Shown one piece after another: positions 1 through 11,527 of a stretch of DNA of 64,000 nucleotides. The stretch spans positions 281,739,348 through 281,803,347 of the forward strand of contig NC_073746.1 in the NCBI RefSeq assembly GCF_029784135.1. Direction: 5' to 3'. The DNA is from Toxorhynchites rutilus septentrionalis (taxonomy: Eukaryota > Arthropoda > Insecta > Diptera > Culicidae). The notes under the pieces are model-generated. The model saw only the letters and a list, made by a program, of their open reading frames with translations, made no database searches and was not told the DNA's origin. The translations under genes were made by a program, and so were the position numbers. The first letter of the stretch is position 1. The number at the start of each line of letters is the position of its first letter.

Positions 1-2
1 CC

Positions 3-206
3 TTCAAAGCGAAGTCAGGACTTCCGGACGTGGACACTGTTAACAAACTCGGTGTTGTTCGCAATACAGTTCGGAATATACACAGTCGGAAAGGTTTCTT
101 CAAATTTCAGGCTATTGAGAAACCAAACAGGACCGTAAGGCAAAACATTACCAAACTGCCCGCAATTCCGTCCAATCGAAATGTATTAGGATATCATAAA
201 AGGTAA
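3..206 (+). CDS. Open segment of unknown function, cut by the left edge
   Basis: An open frame of 67 codons runs from the window edge to TAA at 204-206. It includes the motif DTVNKLGVVRNTVRN followed by a basic stretch. The first 150 bases after position 20 recur at 709-858 in a second, also open, copy. I do not recognise the product. The basic composition and the pattern around GVVRNTVRN could fit a helix-turn-helix of a transposase or a nuclear protein, but that is inference. The two copies have a synonymous-looking core and different C-terminal ends, as expected from duplication of a terminal exon or of part of a repeat. It may be the last exon of a gene lying to the left. Confidence 0.3.
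   Translation, partial: FKAKSGLPDVDTVNKLGVVRNTVRNIHSRKGFFKFQAIEKPNRTVRQNITKLPAIPSNRNVLGYHKR
21..170. repeat. 150-bp direct repeat, copy 1
   Basis: This block, starting CTTCCGGACGTGGACACTGT, is repeated at 709-858 with an offset of 688 bases. The first 115 or so bases look identical by eye and the last 35 carry several substitutions. The repeat lies in the open segment described at 3-206. Confidence 0.85.
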
Positions 207-564
207 ACTGAAGAAGAGTGGAAAAATGTGGAAATCGAGTTAGAATAAGCACTACAAGTTCAAATAAGCAAAGAACACGAAACAATTATTTTCATTCAAG
301 ATTTAAAAACTTGGAACTGTCTTCAGGCATGATAATCTGAGAGAGGGTACACTTACTTCGACACAAATCAAATTAAATGAAGTGAAAGCGACGAAACTTA
401 ATTAAACCTGATACGCGGAGCTCACGACACCTTTTGGGAAAGTTTCAATGAAGTGGCAAATGAAAATGAAAGTCATCGGTGCGTTGAGGGAAAAAATCCT
501 TTGCTAACGAAATTGACTGTTATGCGAATACATTTCGAATGGATCGCATTTAATATCTAAGCAA

Positions 565-699
565 TTGCCTACCCACTTGGCAAGGTTTGCTAGAGTTTAT
601 CTTTTAGCTCCTTGCAGTAGTGTTTGCAAAGAAAGACTGTTCTCTGAAGCTGGTCTGGTGTACGAAGCAAAGCATAATCGTTCGGTTAAAAAAAAATGA
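565..699 (+). pseudogene. hAT transposase C-terminal (dimerisation) fragment
   Basis: A 44-codon frame ends with TGA at 697-699. It contains APCSSVCKERLFSEAGLVY followed by EAKHNR, the hallmark of the hAT-family C-terminal dimerisation region (family pattern: P.SSV..ERLFS.AG......R..L). Only this tail is present; no DDE core or BED zinc finger is recognisable upstream, so this is a relic. The second copy of the 150-bp repeat starts 10 bases after the stop, so the hAT scrap sits between the two repeat copies. It has no role of its own. Confidence 0.7.
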
Positions 700-708
700 T
701 ATGTAGGT

Positions 709-882
709 CTTCCGGACGTGGACACTGTTAACAAACTCGGTGTTGTTCGCAATACAGTTCGGAATATACACAGTCGGAAAGGTTTCTTCAAATTTCAGGC
801 TATTGAGAAACCAAACAGGACAGTAAAACAAAACATTATAAAACTGCCCGTAATTCCGGTAGTAGGTCACTATTTCATCTAA
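709..882 (+). repeat. 150-bp direct repeat copy 2 with open frame
   Basis: Copy 2 of the block at 21-170 spans 709-858. The same reading frame stays open through it and ends with TAA at 880-882, after a C-terminus different from copy 1. Just before the block the sequence reads ATGATATGTAG, which could serve as a splice acceptor. A duplicated terminal exon is one explanation; a repeat fragment is another. Confidence 0.5.
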
Positions 883-1165
883 TCTCTGGTCACGTTTCAT
901 CTCTACTAAAAATGCTACTTCAATGGCCAGATACTGAAAAAAAAACAGCCGATGAGGTTGAAGAGCAACTTGTGCAGTAGTTGATGTCACATATGAAGCT
1001 CAAAGTTCGAATTTTCATTCGAGAGGATAAAAAATCGCAAAACACATATTGTAATTTAAACTTATACAGAACCTTCTCTTCTAATAACGTTTCATTCTAA
1101 ACCAGGCAGATTCCGTGATATACACGATTTAAAGCGTATCGATTCTAAATTTGCAGCACTTTATA
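883..1165. other. No gene seen
   Basis: AT-rich sequence between the repeat copy and the MITE at 1166. I see no coding or structural signal. Confidence 0.5.
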
Positions 1166-2108
1166 GGGGAAAAGCGGTTAAAATGAACACCATAAGGAAT
1201 ATACTCATTTACTGCGTCCATATACTGCTACAATTTCCGTTCTTCGGAGAATATTATAGCTTAACTAACTGTTGTTTAACATATCAAACGGTTTTTATTA
1301 TAATAAATAAAAATAGTACATTTTTCATTATATGAAAATAGGATGTAAAATCGAGCATTTTTTTATCGTGCGGTCAAAATGATCACATGGTGGTGATATA
1401 ATGAACAATTACATATATCATGCTAAATGGGATAGATTTATACGTTGTTCCTTATCTAAACTTGTTTAAATCATTATTGAAATAGTAGGTACATGTATAA
1501 ATCAAGCTATGCTTATTCACCTACAGTAGTAATTATAATTTACTCATACGTGTGAAAAAGTAGTAAGAAACACATAACGCTTCACATATTGAGGTTTGGT
1601 TTTGGTCGAGGTGGCATATTTTTTTCAGGGTCAAAGCCACAAAAGGGACCCCTTGAAAAGCAACAATTGATGAGGTAGATCAGCTTTGGAAAACATGACA
1701 TTTTGAGGCGTTATCCAGTGGTGGTTCATTTTGCCCCAAACAACAAAGTAATTTCGAATGCGAATTAATCACTGAAACCAAACAAGATATCTGTTTACCG
1801 CTCATTGAATATGTGAAAAGTTGTCCAAACTGATGATTTGTCGAAGATATCAGGTCGAATAATTTAAATTTTACGGGAAATTCCTTAAATACGATGCGCA
1901 CAAAATTAAAAGTATTGCGAACAACACCGTGAGAGAAATTTCTGTTTTATTTATTTTTTTTTTTAGTTTCTTGCATAAAGGTCTTAAACAGCTTCAAATG
2001 TTTTAAGAGTAGGATAATGAAGAAGTATCAATTTGTTTATAGTTAAATTATCGAAGATTGAGCGCTGGTTCATTTTAGCAACCCTGTTAATTTTAACCTC
2101 ATTTCCCC
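1166..2108. mobile_element. 943-bp foldback MITE flanked by TA
   Basis: The ends are imperfect inverted repeats. The left end begins GGGGAAAAGCGGTTAAAATG; the right end, read on the minus strand, begins GGGGAAATGAGGTTAAAAT. Both are flanked by TA (1164-1165 and 2109-2110), which suits a Tc1/mariner-type transposase acting in trans. No coding capacity was found. It lies downstream of the gd-like exon on the minus strand and so may sit in that gene's first intron. Confidence 0.55.
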
Positions 2109-2566
2109 TATGCTTTCGTAATCATTGTATTTTTCCGAGATTTTCGAGCTTCCGACTACGACTTTTCGCGGCTCAATATGTTGACGTTATTAAAAATATT
2201 TCAAACTAAAAATAAATTCTCGCCTTGCTTCCGACGATTAGTAATATATTAACACAGTGCGTGGGACCCCAATCTGAGCAACTGAAATCACGCCACACAT
2301 GTCGTTGCTTTCACTACTGTGGGTGGGTGGCATTTCCCAAGGCAAATCTACGCAAAGCTCGCGGATGTCGAGTTGGCTTTGATGATACCGAACTGATTAT
2401 AAATTAGAATAATACACACGGAGAAATGTGTTGCGGCGATCGCGGATTTCAACAAGATTGCGAACTTGTCGGATAAAAACTATACCAAGATGTGAGAGAA
2501 ACGGTTCATCTAATCTTGCGACCAAATAAGGAGCCGGCCACTAATGGATCGGACGCATTTACTCAC
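2109..2566 (-). other. Probable start of first intron of gd-like gene
   Basis: Non-coding sequence following the splice donor at 2566-2561 (minus strand). No acceptor followed by gd-like coding sequence was found between here and position 1, so the next exon is presumably left of the window. Confidence 0.4.
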
Positions 2567-2797
2567 CGATGGCAGCTGGGCGGCAACCGAGAATGAGATT
2601 TGCACCTCCGCGGTGTTCTTTAGCGGTTGCGTTTGAAGATTCACTAATCCATAGTACTGAGTCTGGTTGGTGTCGTACCGGTAGGTAAATAGCGCGGGAC
2701 ATGGTGATACTGGAGGAAAATTCGCTGGAACACTACTGGTAAACTCGAACAGTAATACGATTGCTGGTAGCCAAAGGTAGCAATTAGAACACGTCAT
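2567..2797 (-). CDS. gd-like serine protease, first exon only
   Basis: This is the start of a secreted protease of the gastrulation-defective type. I chose the ATG at 2797 because it begins MTCSNCYLWLPAIVLLF, a good signal peptide; an upstream in-frame start at 2860 would add 21 residues and bury it. After the signal peptide come SPCPALFTYRYD and then LPS at the exon end, matching the start of the gd N-terminal domain (Cys-Pro, aromatic residues, YYG). The frame meets a donor GTGAGT straight after TCG, a phase-0 junction, which is the same phase as exon 2 of the protease at 59.8-60.3 kb. The remaining exons would be left of position 1. Candidate arthropod initiators (TCAGT) lie upstream on the minus strand between 2880 and 3000. 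If spliced as predicted, the product would act in the extracellular Toll-activating cascade; that role is inferred from the family. Confidence 0.6.
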
Positions 2798-2860
2798 TTT
2801 CGACACTCTGAACTGTTGTGATGCTTGCGGTAATGGTCGGAACTGTCGGTCTTGCTTCAA

Positions 2861-4640
2861 GCGTTAAATAAGTGTTGCTCGGTTTAATACTGAACGTGAA
2901 CTGACAAACTCTAACGATCGATACTCACAAGAAAAAGTCCCAAGATCCTGCTTCAGACTCACACAAATCACTGAGAGAGGGGACGATCTTATGAGAATGA
3001 AGATCCGCACCAGAGAAGAAAAGGAGGTGTCTATAATGGCGACAATAGTGTCTTTAAGCCATATTTCATCACATCAATTGGCTGCCGGTCGGTGGGGGGG
3101 CTTCCACTGAAATCCGGTAGTGCTCGTAGAGTCTGATCGATGGCAGATTAGAGCGTTTCGGCGTTGATGTCGTGGGTGTGTGACGGGGGAACAAGGCATG
3201 GGCACCGAACGATTATTGCGGCGATAAAAATCAACATCAGCCAACAGAAGGACATTTGATCTCTGTGTTGTTGATGCTGTTGAGTAGCACTGTGACAGCG
3301 GGGTGGAATTCTTGGGCGAATTTGAACAGAGATGTCAGAGAGATGGACGCTATGAGGCACGCGGATTGGTGTGGAAAATTAGATTGTTTATTAGGTGGCG
3401 CCAATAGGTTTTGACCATCAAGCAACTTACGCGTCGGGCGCCGAAATTGATGGGTGATTTGCTTATTGTGATTTTATGCGTTTTATTATGGATGGAATTT
3501 CGATAATCAATATTGGGAAAAGACATCGACGAATAAAAAAGGAATATCAGAAGCATCGCATTACGATATGCAAGTATAGATAAATTATGAGGCGGATGCA
3601 GATAACGTTCTGAGATACTCTGTTTTTCCTGAAGGGGAATCATATTTATCGTAAACTAGGGCAGATTTTCACTAGAAAATCAGTGGCAATGATATATAAA
3701 TTACTATTAAATTATGGAAAAAATGATTTTTCAAATGCTCTACTTGATGGGCGCGCTGAACGCTATTTTGTATTTCGTTCCAGATTGATCAAAACAATGT
3801 CTTCCAAATGTCACCAGAACGGTGTTGGGCTGCCGCCATACAAATTATTTCCAATTTTAACAGCATCTGTAATGCGATACCACGCGTGTGTCTTCATTAT
3901 CAGCATTAATTTTGTTTTCATTTTCTCCTGCGACAGTCTGGCGATCGGTAGTTAATGATTGTCTAGACTGTGAAGCCTCTGATCGATCTGTTTCCCATGT
4001 GAAAGCTCGACCACATCCGCGTAGATAAAATATTGGGATGCCCACGTTGGGAGACAGCCGTAACCCCCCGTTGGATACAGTATTCGGACGCAAATTCCGT
4101 AGATTTAACGGAAGGACCTTCTTTCGGTCAATTTATTATTGAAGTCGATGTATTGTACAACATTTGGATTGATTTGAAAACAACGTCTATTATCAGGTGA
4201 AAGGCTTCATTTTGCTCCTAACCATTTAGCTACCGCAATATATGAGTGATTCTGGAGCCGGCAGTAAAACGGCTACAGAAAAAGATAATTGATACATCTG
4301 TGACTATCAGCAATTTGTTGATCTCTCGAGTAGGAATTAACCATGTGTAAAACACATGAGGATGTTGGAATAGATGATGATACTCACTGATGAGAAGCTA
4401 ATGGGAATATTGCGGCTGCTCTCAGAAGTATTCCGTCAACACTCTTCTTATGAAATTTGTTCTTTTTTGAAGAATAATAGTTCTATTCCATTATTTACGT
4501 ATTCTGTAATATATAAAATAGATAAAAAATTGTCCGCATGGGAATTCAACACAACATAAATTGACATTACGTAAAATTTGTTGACTTTTATTGTCTCCTT
4601 CTTCCTGTTGATTGAATCAATATGTTTCATCAATTAAGTT
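2861..4640. other. Upstream region; no certain gene
   Basis: Contains the presumed promoter of the gd-like exon and otherwise unassigned sequence. At 2930-2945 the minus strand reads TTGGGACTTTTTCTTG, close to but not matching a Rel/kappaB consensus (GGGRNNYYCC). No gene could be supported in the rest. Confidence 0.3.
3148..3255 (-). CDS. Possible small secreted peptide (weak)
   Basis: A 35-codon frame from ATG at 3255 begins MSFCWLMLIFIAAIIV, which looks like a signal peptide, and ends soon after with HTHDINAETL. I see no homologue in memory and no clear splice donor. It lies about 450 bases upstream of the gd-like exon on the same strand. It could be a chance hydrophobic frame. Confidence 0.12.
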   Translation of the reverse strand: MSFCWLMLIFIAAIIVRCPCLVPPSHTHDINAETL

Positions 4641-4667
4641 CTCCTCATAGGATATGCTTCGTTTTTA

Positions 4668-4830
4668 TTACAAATTTCCATTATTTTGGGAGTGCAACTT
4701 AACTTTTATCAACTTATTTTTTCCCATCTTTCTGACAATTTGGATTCCATCGCGAAATAAGCGTTCATCTTGCGAAGTCGATAAGGAACTAGAATGAACT
4801 AGGTGAACTAGAATTTCCCATTCGCCCTTT
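4668..4830 (-). pseudogene. mariner transposase C-terminal scrap, minus strand
   Basis: The minus strand encodes SQDERLFRDGIQ followed by a lysine-rich tail. It matches the plus-strand scrap ending at 5510, which reads DEHLFRDGIRKLPERWEKV, the conserved end of mariner transposases. The two lie in opposite orientation about 600 bases apart, so they form an inverted pair of relics. No catalytic residues remain here. Confidence 0.5.
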
Positions 4831-5019
4831 TTTATTAACAGTTTTAAACTCGAACAGTAACATGAGGCCATGCGTTGTCATGGATGAATACCATCGACTA
4901 GTGCTTGGTCGCATTCAATTGCAAATAAGCACCATTTGCGAGAGGAATAGAAGAAAAGTGGAACTGAAGGGCATCGAATGCTTGTGGAAGTTTAAGGTGA
5001 CTCTGCACTATCGGTTAGT

Positions 5020-5510
5020 TTTGTATGGAATATTTTGGACGATTTAGAAGTGGTGATTTTAGTGTTAAAGACAAAATGCGTCCGGGTTAATCGAAAAAGT
5101 TTGAAGACGAGGAACGAATCCGGCTCTGTATTAGGTGGGATCAAAAGGGCGTGACTCCTACAGGCAACAATTGAACTGTTTAAAGTGAAACTGTAAGAGC
5201 GAGTCGATGATATTTCATCATGACAACGCTCGACCTCATGTTGTTGTACGAGTTAAAAACTATTTGGAAAATAGAAGATGGAAAATTCTGGTTCCCCCAC
5301 CTTATAGCCCAGTCCTTTCCGACTACTATTTGTTTCGATCGATGTAGAACACTTTGAATGTAATACGCTTCACTTGAGAAGAGGGTATCAAAAATTAGCT
5401 GGATTCATTCTTGGATTCCGAAGACGAACACTTATTTCGCGATGGAATCCGTAAATTGCCAGAGAGATGGGAAAAAGTAATGGCTAGCGATTGCCAATAC
5501 CTTGGATAAT
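5020..5510 (+). pseudogene. mariner transposase relic, plus strand
   Basis: Short pieces in broken frames follow the order of a mariner transposase. FGRFRSGDFSVKD occurs near 5035-5070 (N-terminal helix-turn-helix end). WDQKGV lies near 5140. HDNARPHVVVRVKNYLENR lies near 5220-5270 and carries the second catalytic Asp. PYSPVLSDYYLFRSM follows near 5300-5345 and includes the third Asp. The end is the LPERW motif near 5460. The catalytic core between the N-terminal piece and WDQKGV is deleted. A LINE 3' scrap has landed at its 3' end (5511). Confidence 0.65.
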
Positions 5511-5908
5511 CCAAAATATATATTTTATTAAGGCACATATGGCGTTAGCCTGACGGGGCCGGGAGTTCAATATTTTGACAATTTTGTCTTACGACTATGT
5601 TAGTAATATGTGACCGATTACTCGCGGTTGGCTCGAGGTTAGTATTACAAAGATTCTCATAATTGGGATGTTGCAGTCTCCAGTGCTCTGTATGTGTGGC
5701 CGACACGGGATACTTCCTATTGTGGTGCAACTGACCATTAATCAGCGACGCCCCCCTAGTCTGTACCTCATATCAATCGTGGTGCATCTCTCTTGACTCG
5801 AGGCATCCAGGGTAGAATGGTCACTGGGCGGTACAATCTTCAGCTCGTGTAGAGTTGTCATGAGCGGTACAACATTTGGCTCTTGTTGAATGGTCAGTGG
5901 CCTGCACA
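5511..5908 (-). mobile_element. 5'-truncated LINE 3' UTR insertion
   Basis: The segment is flanked by a 12-bp TSD, ACCTTGGATAAT, at 5499-5510 and 5909-5920. It starts with a TTTTATTA tract on the plus strand, meaning an A-rich 3' end on the minus strand. Inside, near 5611, it carries CGATTACTCGCGGTTGGCTCGAGG, closely related to the 3' UTR of LINE copies A (7611) and B (30250). It therefore appears to be a severely 5'-truncated insertion of a related LINE, with no coding part, inside the mariner relic. Confidence 0.7.
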
Positions 5909-5920
5909 ACCTTGGATAAT

Positions 5921-6981
5921 GTATTAATTAATTTTATTATTCAAATAGATTTTTTTTCATGCAAAAAAGGTGTGCTACGAATTAAGTAGCACACCCAATA
6001 AATACAAATATGAGAATATAAATTCTTAAACTTGTGTATTCACCAAACACCTGAAACCCCTTCAAATTTATACTTCAAGTTTTAGAGTAAAGTTTTGAGT
6101 AAACTAGGAGAGCACTACATCGCAAGTTGCATTAGAAGTACAAATTATTTGTGCGTACGCTAAACCTGTATTTTGCACTTTTTGACGTAGAATTACGTTG
6201 TTCGGGAACTTATTCGGGATGCAAATTGACAAACGTAACATCGGACGCATCGCGAAAGTTTTTCAATTATTGCTCAGTCATTTACTGGTGGATTTAAGAG
6301 ATTTTCGATCGATCTATATGAATACTTCCAATTAATCTATTAAAATGAAGAAAATTACATATTTTATGAAGCTAACTATCGAACAATTGGAAAATGTCGA
6401 ACATTATTTGAACAGAAATCCAGCGTTCTCACTGGTCGATTGACACAAGAAACATGTGCTCAGTTGTTTGTATTGGCACTAATATAAAAATGAGAAAACG
6501 GGAATCAATGCACCGAAATATGCATTGATTTTCTCTGTGCTAAATCAAACGTTTTGATTAGTCAAATTCGCGCTTCCCAAGCCCTTGCAGCACATATATA
6601 AGCCGATTTTCCGTGATTTCACTGTTTTAGTGTAACACGTTTTGCAGTTACATCATTATTCACTGAAATATGCATCAATCAAAAATATCTATCTAGTAAA
6701 AGGTGCTACAACAATGTTACAGGAATGGAATGAAGGCTGATTGGTGAGCTTAATTGGAATTGCTATCTATTAGTGGAGTTAGTAGAATATTATGTTAATC
6801 TACAACAGCTAAAACAGAAAGAAATCGTTCTTAGTTTCTTCCCTATATTTTTGTTTACTACACGTACACAAAACAAGACAAAACACGTAAATTTTCCTAA
6901 AATTTCTAGAAAGCTTTAAAATGATGTATATCTCATTTTAATGCGTTGATTGTTCACGAAGTTACATCATTTAAGGTTCAG
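5921..6981. other. AT-rich, mostly unassigned
   Basis: The mariner relic may continue for about 50 bases. A perfect short hairpin is at 5969-5995. At 6187-6203 the motif TGACGTAGAATTACG resembles the ends of the unclassified insertion at 41377-42477. No gene seen. Confidence 0.4.
5969..5995. repeat. Perfect 10-bp-stem hairpin
   Basis: GGTGTGCTAC and GTAGCACACC are perfect inverted repeats around a 7-base loop. The position just after the mariner relic suggests two abutting transposon termini rather than a regulatory terminator. Confidence 0.6.
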
Positions 6982-7270
6982 TATTTGACACTATTTGACA
7001 GATAAAGTTTGGATCAAACACTATTTTGTTTGTCACCCTTCAATTATCAACCGTGGCAAACAATGTAAAACGTCAAAATTTAAAAAAATTGACTGAAATA
7101 TCTAACGTAACGTAACCATATACCGACAGGATTGATGAACAGAGCAAAAAAAATTTTAGGTAATCAATAACTGAATATTTGCTTGTCGTGTTTTGTGTCA
7201 AATATTTTGTTGTTTGTGTCAAATATTAATCAGTACACGTCAAATTTTATCTGTAAAATACTGTCAAATA
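6982..7270. mobile_element. Short MITE-like element (TTTGACA ends)
   Basis: About 30 bases at each end are inverted repeats with some 3 mismatches. The left arm begins TATTTGACACTATTTGACAG; the right arm, on the minus strand, begins TATTTGACAGTATTTTACAG. The element is about 289 bp, without coding capacity. The target duplication is unclear. Confidence 0.45.
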
Positions 7271-7849
7271 TTTGGCTTTGGTCAAGCAGTGTATGAGCAC
7301 CCTTAGCAGTTGCAAAAGGACGTGGCCAGAATAATACCACTAATCTTCAATTTAGCATTTGTTCAATAGCGGATGGAGTCAATTTTAACTCAACAGTTTT
7401 GAATTCGTACCACCTACGAATTGTATAAATTTTTCGATGCTTATTATGCTAATTAATATACAATTATCGTAGATCGAATGGATTATTGTCAATTCTTTTT
7501 TTTTTATCCAGTTCATTTATTTGTAAGGCTCAATCGCATAAGCTTTGCGGAGCCGCTAATTCAAGGTTTGTTTATACAAATTCAACTAATTTCTATGTTT
7601 AGTAGGATTCGACCGAATACTCGCGGTTTACTCGAGGTTAAAAGGGCAACATTTTTGTGGGACGGGTCAGGTTAGGGATATGGATATGAGGTATCGTTGT
7701 CTCAACCGAGAGTTGCCGCACGCACTGCAGCATTGTGCATAATGACCAGTGATAGCATCTGGTGTTCGACTATCTGTCGAGGGTGGGCGACGGTGAGATG
7801 GGGGGACAAGACAAACAAACTAATAACGAAAAAGAAAAACACAAAAGCA

Positions 7850-10800
7850 TTAAATACTTATACTAGACCGTTTCACAAACATATAGATCAACTGCATATA
7901 GCAGATGTCGCGAGTTCCCAACACGTCTCTAACAGGAACATAGGGTTGTCTTCCTTGGACCTCAAGGGCATTCAAAAGGTACTCTCTGGCTGCGTAATTA
8001 TCCGTACATTGCCAAACTGCGTGATCGATGTCATCGTAACCGTTTCCACACCGACAGACGTTGCTTTGAACAAGATTTATTCTGTGGAGATGCACATCTA
8101 GCGAGTAGTGGTTGGACATAAGTCTACTCATTACACGAATGAAGTCACGACTTACGTCCAATCCTTTGAACCACGCTCTCGAAGAAACCTTTGGAATAAT
8201 TGAATATAACCACCGCCCAAGACTTCCAGTGTCCCAATCGGTTTGCCAACTCAAGAGGGAACTCTGACGCAGTAATTGGAAAAATTCATCGTATGAAATC
8301 TGTCTATCAAACAATTCGCCTTCCTGGGCACCCACCTTTGCGAGAGTGTCCGCCTTCTCATTGCCAGGAATTGAGCAATGAGAGGGGACCCAAACAAAGG
8401 TTAACTTATAAGATCTTTCGATCAGTGCACTCATCTGCTGTCTCACTTCTGTGAGGAAATAAGATGGGTGCCTACTAGTTTTCATCGACTGGAGAGCCTC
8501 AAGCGAACTGAGACTATCCGAGAAAATGAAGTAATGGTCTGCAGGCTTGTTGGAGATCATCCCTAATGCGAAGTCGATTGCTGCCAGCTCAGCAACATAA
8601 ACGGAACAAGGTTCCTGCAGTTTACGGAAGGTGCTTGAATTTTTATTGAAAACACCGAAGCCAGTGGATCCATTGAGGCGAGACCCATCAGTGAAGTATC
8701 TTTTCATGCTATTGACTTTTTGGTACTTTCGGTTAAAAATACGGGGAATGAAAGTTGGTCGAAGCTGATCTGAAATCCCAAGTATTGCTTGTTTCATCGA
8801 CAGATCGTATTCAATTGAGGAACTGCTGATGGTGAAGTGAGCACGGTCTGGAGTAAACGATGGAAGACAAATATCCGACGAAATATAGTGGTAATAAATT
8901 CTCATAAACCGAGATTGTATATTTAGATGAAGAATTTTTTCAAAGTTTTCAATCACAAGTGTGTTCGTGACTCCGCATTTCACCAGTATTCTGAGCGAAA
9001 GTTCCCAGAATCGGTTCTGTAGAGGAGTTACTCCTGCCAGAACCTCGAGACTCATGTTATGCGTTGAGTGCATACAGCCGAGAGCTATACGCAGACAATG
9101 ATATTGAATTCGTTTCAATTTTAGAAGGTGGCTTTTAGCTGCTGAGAGAAAGCAGAAAGAGCCATACTCCAGAATAGATAGAATAGTTGTTTTATAAAGC
9201 GTTATGAGATCTCCCGGATGAGCTCCCCACCACGTGCCGCAAATCGAGCGGAGAAAGTTGACTCTTTTTTGACATTTTTGCTTCAAATACGTAATGTGGG
9301 TATTCCAAGTGCATTTTGAATCAAACCAGACACCAAGGTACTTGAAGGTCAATTATTGGGTAATGTTTCTGCCCAAAAGCTTAAGTTGCAATTGGGCTGG
9401 GGACCGTTTTCGAGTAAACACTACCAGTTCTGTTTTCTGCGGCGAGAATTCTATCCCTAAGTTCCTTGCCCAAGAAGACAAGTTATCTAGGGAATTTTGC
9501 AATGGTCTTTGCAAGTTTTCGGTATGGGGACCGCTGACGGAAACCACACCATCATCTGCAAGTTGTCTTAGCGTGCATTGTTCTACCAAACAACTGTCAA
9601 TATCTTTCACATAAAAATTATAAAGAAGGGGGCTGAGACAAGAGCCTTGGGGTAGACCCATATAACTATTTCTGGAAGTTGTCAGCTGTCCGAGGGTGAA
9701 GTTCATTTGCTTTTCTGACAACAAATTGTACAAGAAGTTATTCAAAATAAGAGGAAGTCCACATCTGTTCAGATTGTCTGACAGAATTTCTATGGAAACT
9801 GAATCAAAAGCTCCCTTAATATCCAAGAATACTGAAGCCAGTTGCTCCTTGTGCGCAAAGGCCAGTTGAATATCTGTAGAAAGCAACGCTAGACAATCGT
9901 TTGTTCCTTTGCTCTTGCGAAACCCAAATTGTGTACATGATAGCAAATTATTTGTCTCGATCCATTGATCGAGTCTTCGAAGGATCATTTTCTCCAGCAA
10001 TTTTCTAATGCACGAGAGCATAGCAATCGGACGGTATGAGTTATGGTCAGACGCTGGTTTGCCAGGCTTTTGAATTGCTATCACTTTGACCTGTCTCCAT
10101 TCGGGTGGCACAATATTGTTTTCTAGTAGGGTATTGAATAAGTCTAGCAAGCGTCTTTTCGCGATATCGGGAAGATTTTTTAGAAGAACGAATTTAATCA
10201 TATCGCTTCCGGGTGAAGAGTTGTTCGATGAAAGAAATGAAAGAGCCATAGAAAATTCCAGCATTGAGAATGGTCTCTCCAGAGGTCCACCGCTCGGAGA
10301 CGTTTCTCGAAGAATATGTTGGGCTGGAACTGAGTCTGGACAGACCTTTTTAGCGAAATCGAATATCCATCGGTTGGAGTATTCTTCACTCTCGTTGGTA
10401 GATGAGCGGTTACGCATGTTGCGAGCTACCCTCCACAAGGTGCGTATTGAGGTTTCACGAGAAAGACCTTCGATGAAATTGCGCCAGTAACCGCGTTTTT
10501 TTTGCTTTAACTAATTGTTTCAGCTGTATTTCAAGCTTTGAATATTCCTCGAAGTGTGTGGATGTTCCATGTCTGCGAAAAGCTTTGAAAGCATCAGATT
10601 TTTTCAAATACAATTTTGTGCATTCATCGTCCCAGCCAGGAGTGGCTGGTTTTCTTTTAAATGAAGCACTTGGAACTTTTCTTTTTTGTGCTTCCAGTGA
10701 GCTTTTATACAATAAATCGACGAAGAATCGATATTCTTCCAATGGTGGAAGTATATCTATTGATTCGACACCGATTGCCTTGTTAGATCAAATGGAACTC

Positions 10801-11527
10801 GAGATGGTTCAGTGGATTGCGGGCTACACTTGATTGATATATTGATTGGCAAGTGATCGCTACCATGGGGATCATTGATGACCTTCCACTGACAATCTAA
10901 TGATAGCGAGTTTGAGCACAAAGATAGATCGAGTCGGCTTTCCCGAGCCGGAGGTTTTGCAATTCGTGTCACTTCACCAGTGTTCAAGATAGTCAAGTTG
11001 AAATCGTCACATAAATCGTAAAAAATAGCCGCCCTAGCGTCATCATAAAGATCGCCCCACCCAGTACCATGGGAGTTCATGTCACCCAAAATTAGAACTG
11101 GGGTTGAGAGAATCGAAATTAGATTCCAAAGTTGACTACGGCTAATGGAAGTATTCGGGGGAACGTATACTGAAGCTATGCAGAGTTCTTTATTCTTTGC
11201 AGTTATTTGACAAGAGACGATTTCGACGTCTGATAGAGCTGGGAGAGCAATTTTATAGAAAGAGTAGCACTTTTTGATCCCTAAAAGTACTCCTCCATAG
11301 GAATCATCACTATCCAGGCGAATAATATTAAAATCGTAGAAGTTGAGTTCTGTGTCAGAAGAAAGCCATGTTTCGGAAAGAGCGAATATATCACAATCAT
11401 AATTTTGAAGTAAAAATTTGAACGAGTCTAGTTTAGGCACTAGACTACGGCAGTTCCATTGTAGCACATTGATCATATCTTCTACTACGTTAGATGAATT
11501 ATCCATCGAAAGATATGATTGATGCAA
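7850..11527 (-). pseudogene. LINE copy A ORF2: endonuclease, RT, RNase H
   Basis: Translation begins at ATG 11527, overlapping the ORF1 end by about 29 bases. The endonuclease (11480-10760) shows INVLQWNCRS, ALSETWL, LGDMNSHG and GSDHLPI, the expected catalytic set. The RT (10440-9100) shows FGFRKSKGTNDC, LDIKGAFDSVS, GLPQGSCLSPLLYN and LADDGVVS; the catalytic DD is kept although Leu replaces the usual Tyr or Phe. RNase H (about 8710-8330) has YFTDGS, ELAAIDFA, FSDSLSSLEA and VPSHCSIPGNEKADTLA, and the C-terminus has CRCGNGYDDIDHAVWQC. The frame is broken by shifts near 10760 and 10495 and by an in-frame TAA near 9353, just before TFKYLGVWFD. It is therefore defective, but by only a few lesions, suggesting moderate age. 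Confidence 0.88.

Noticed and set aside
2930..2945. kappaB/Rel site upstream of the gd-like exon
   Set aside because: GGGACTTTTTC lacks the C-rich right half-site; one near-match is expected by chance in a region this size.
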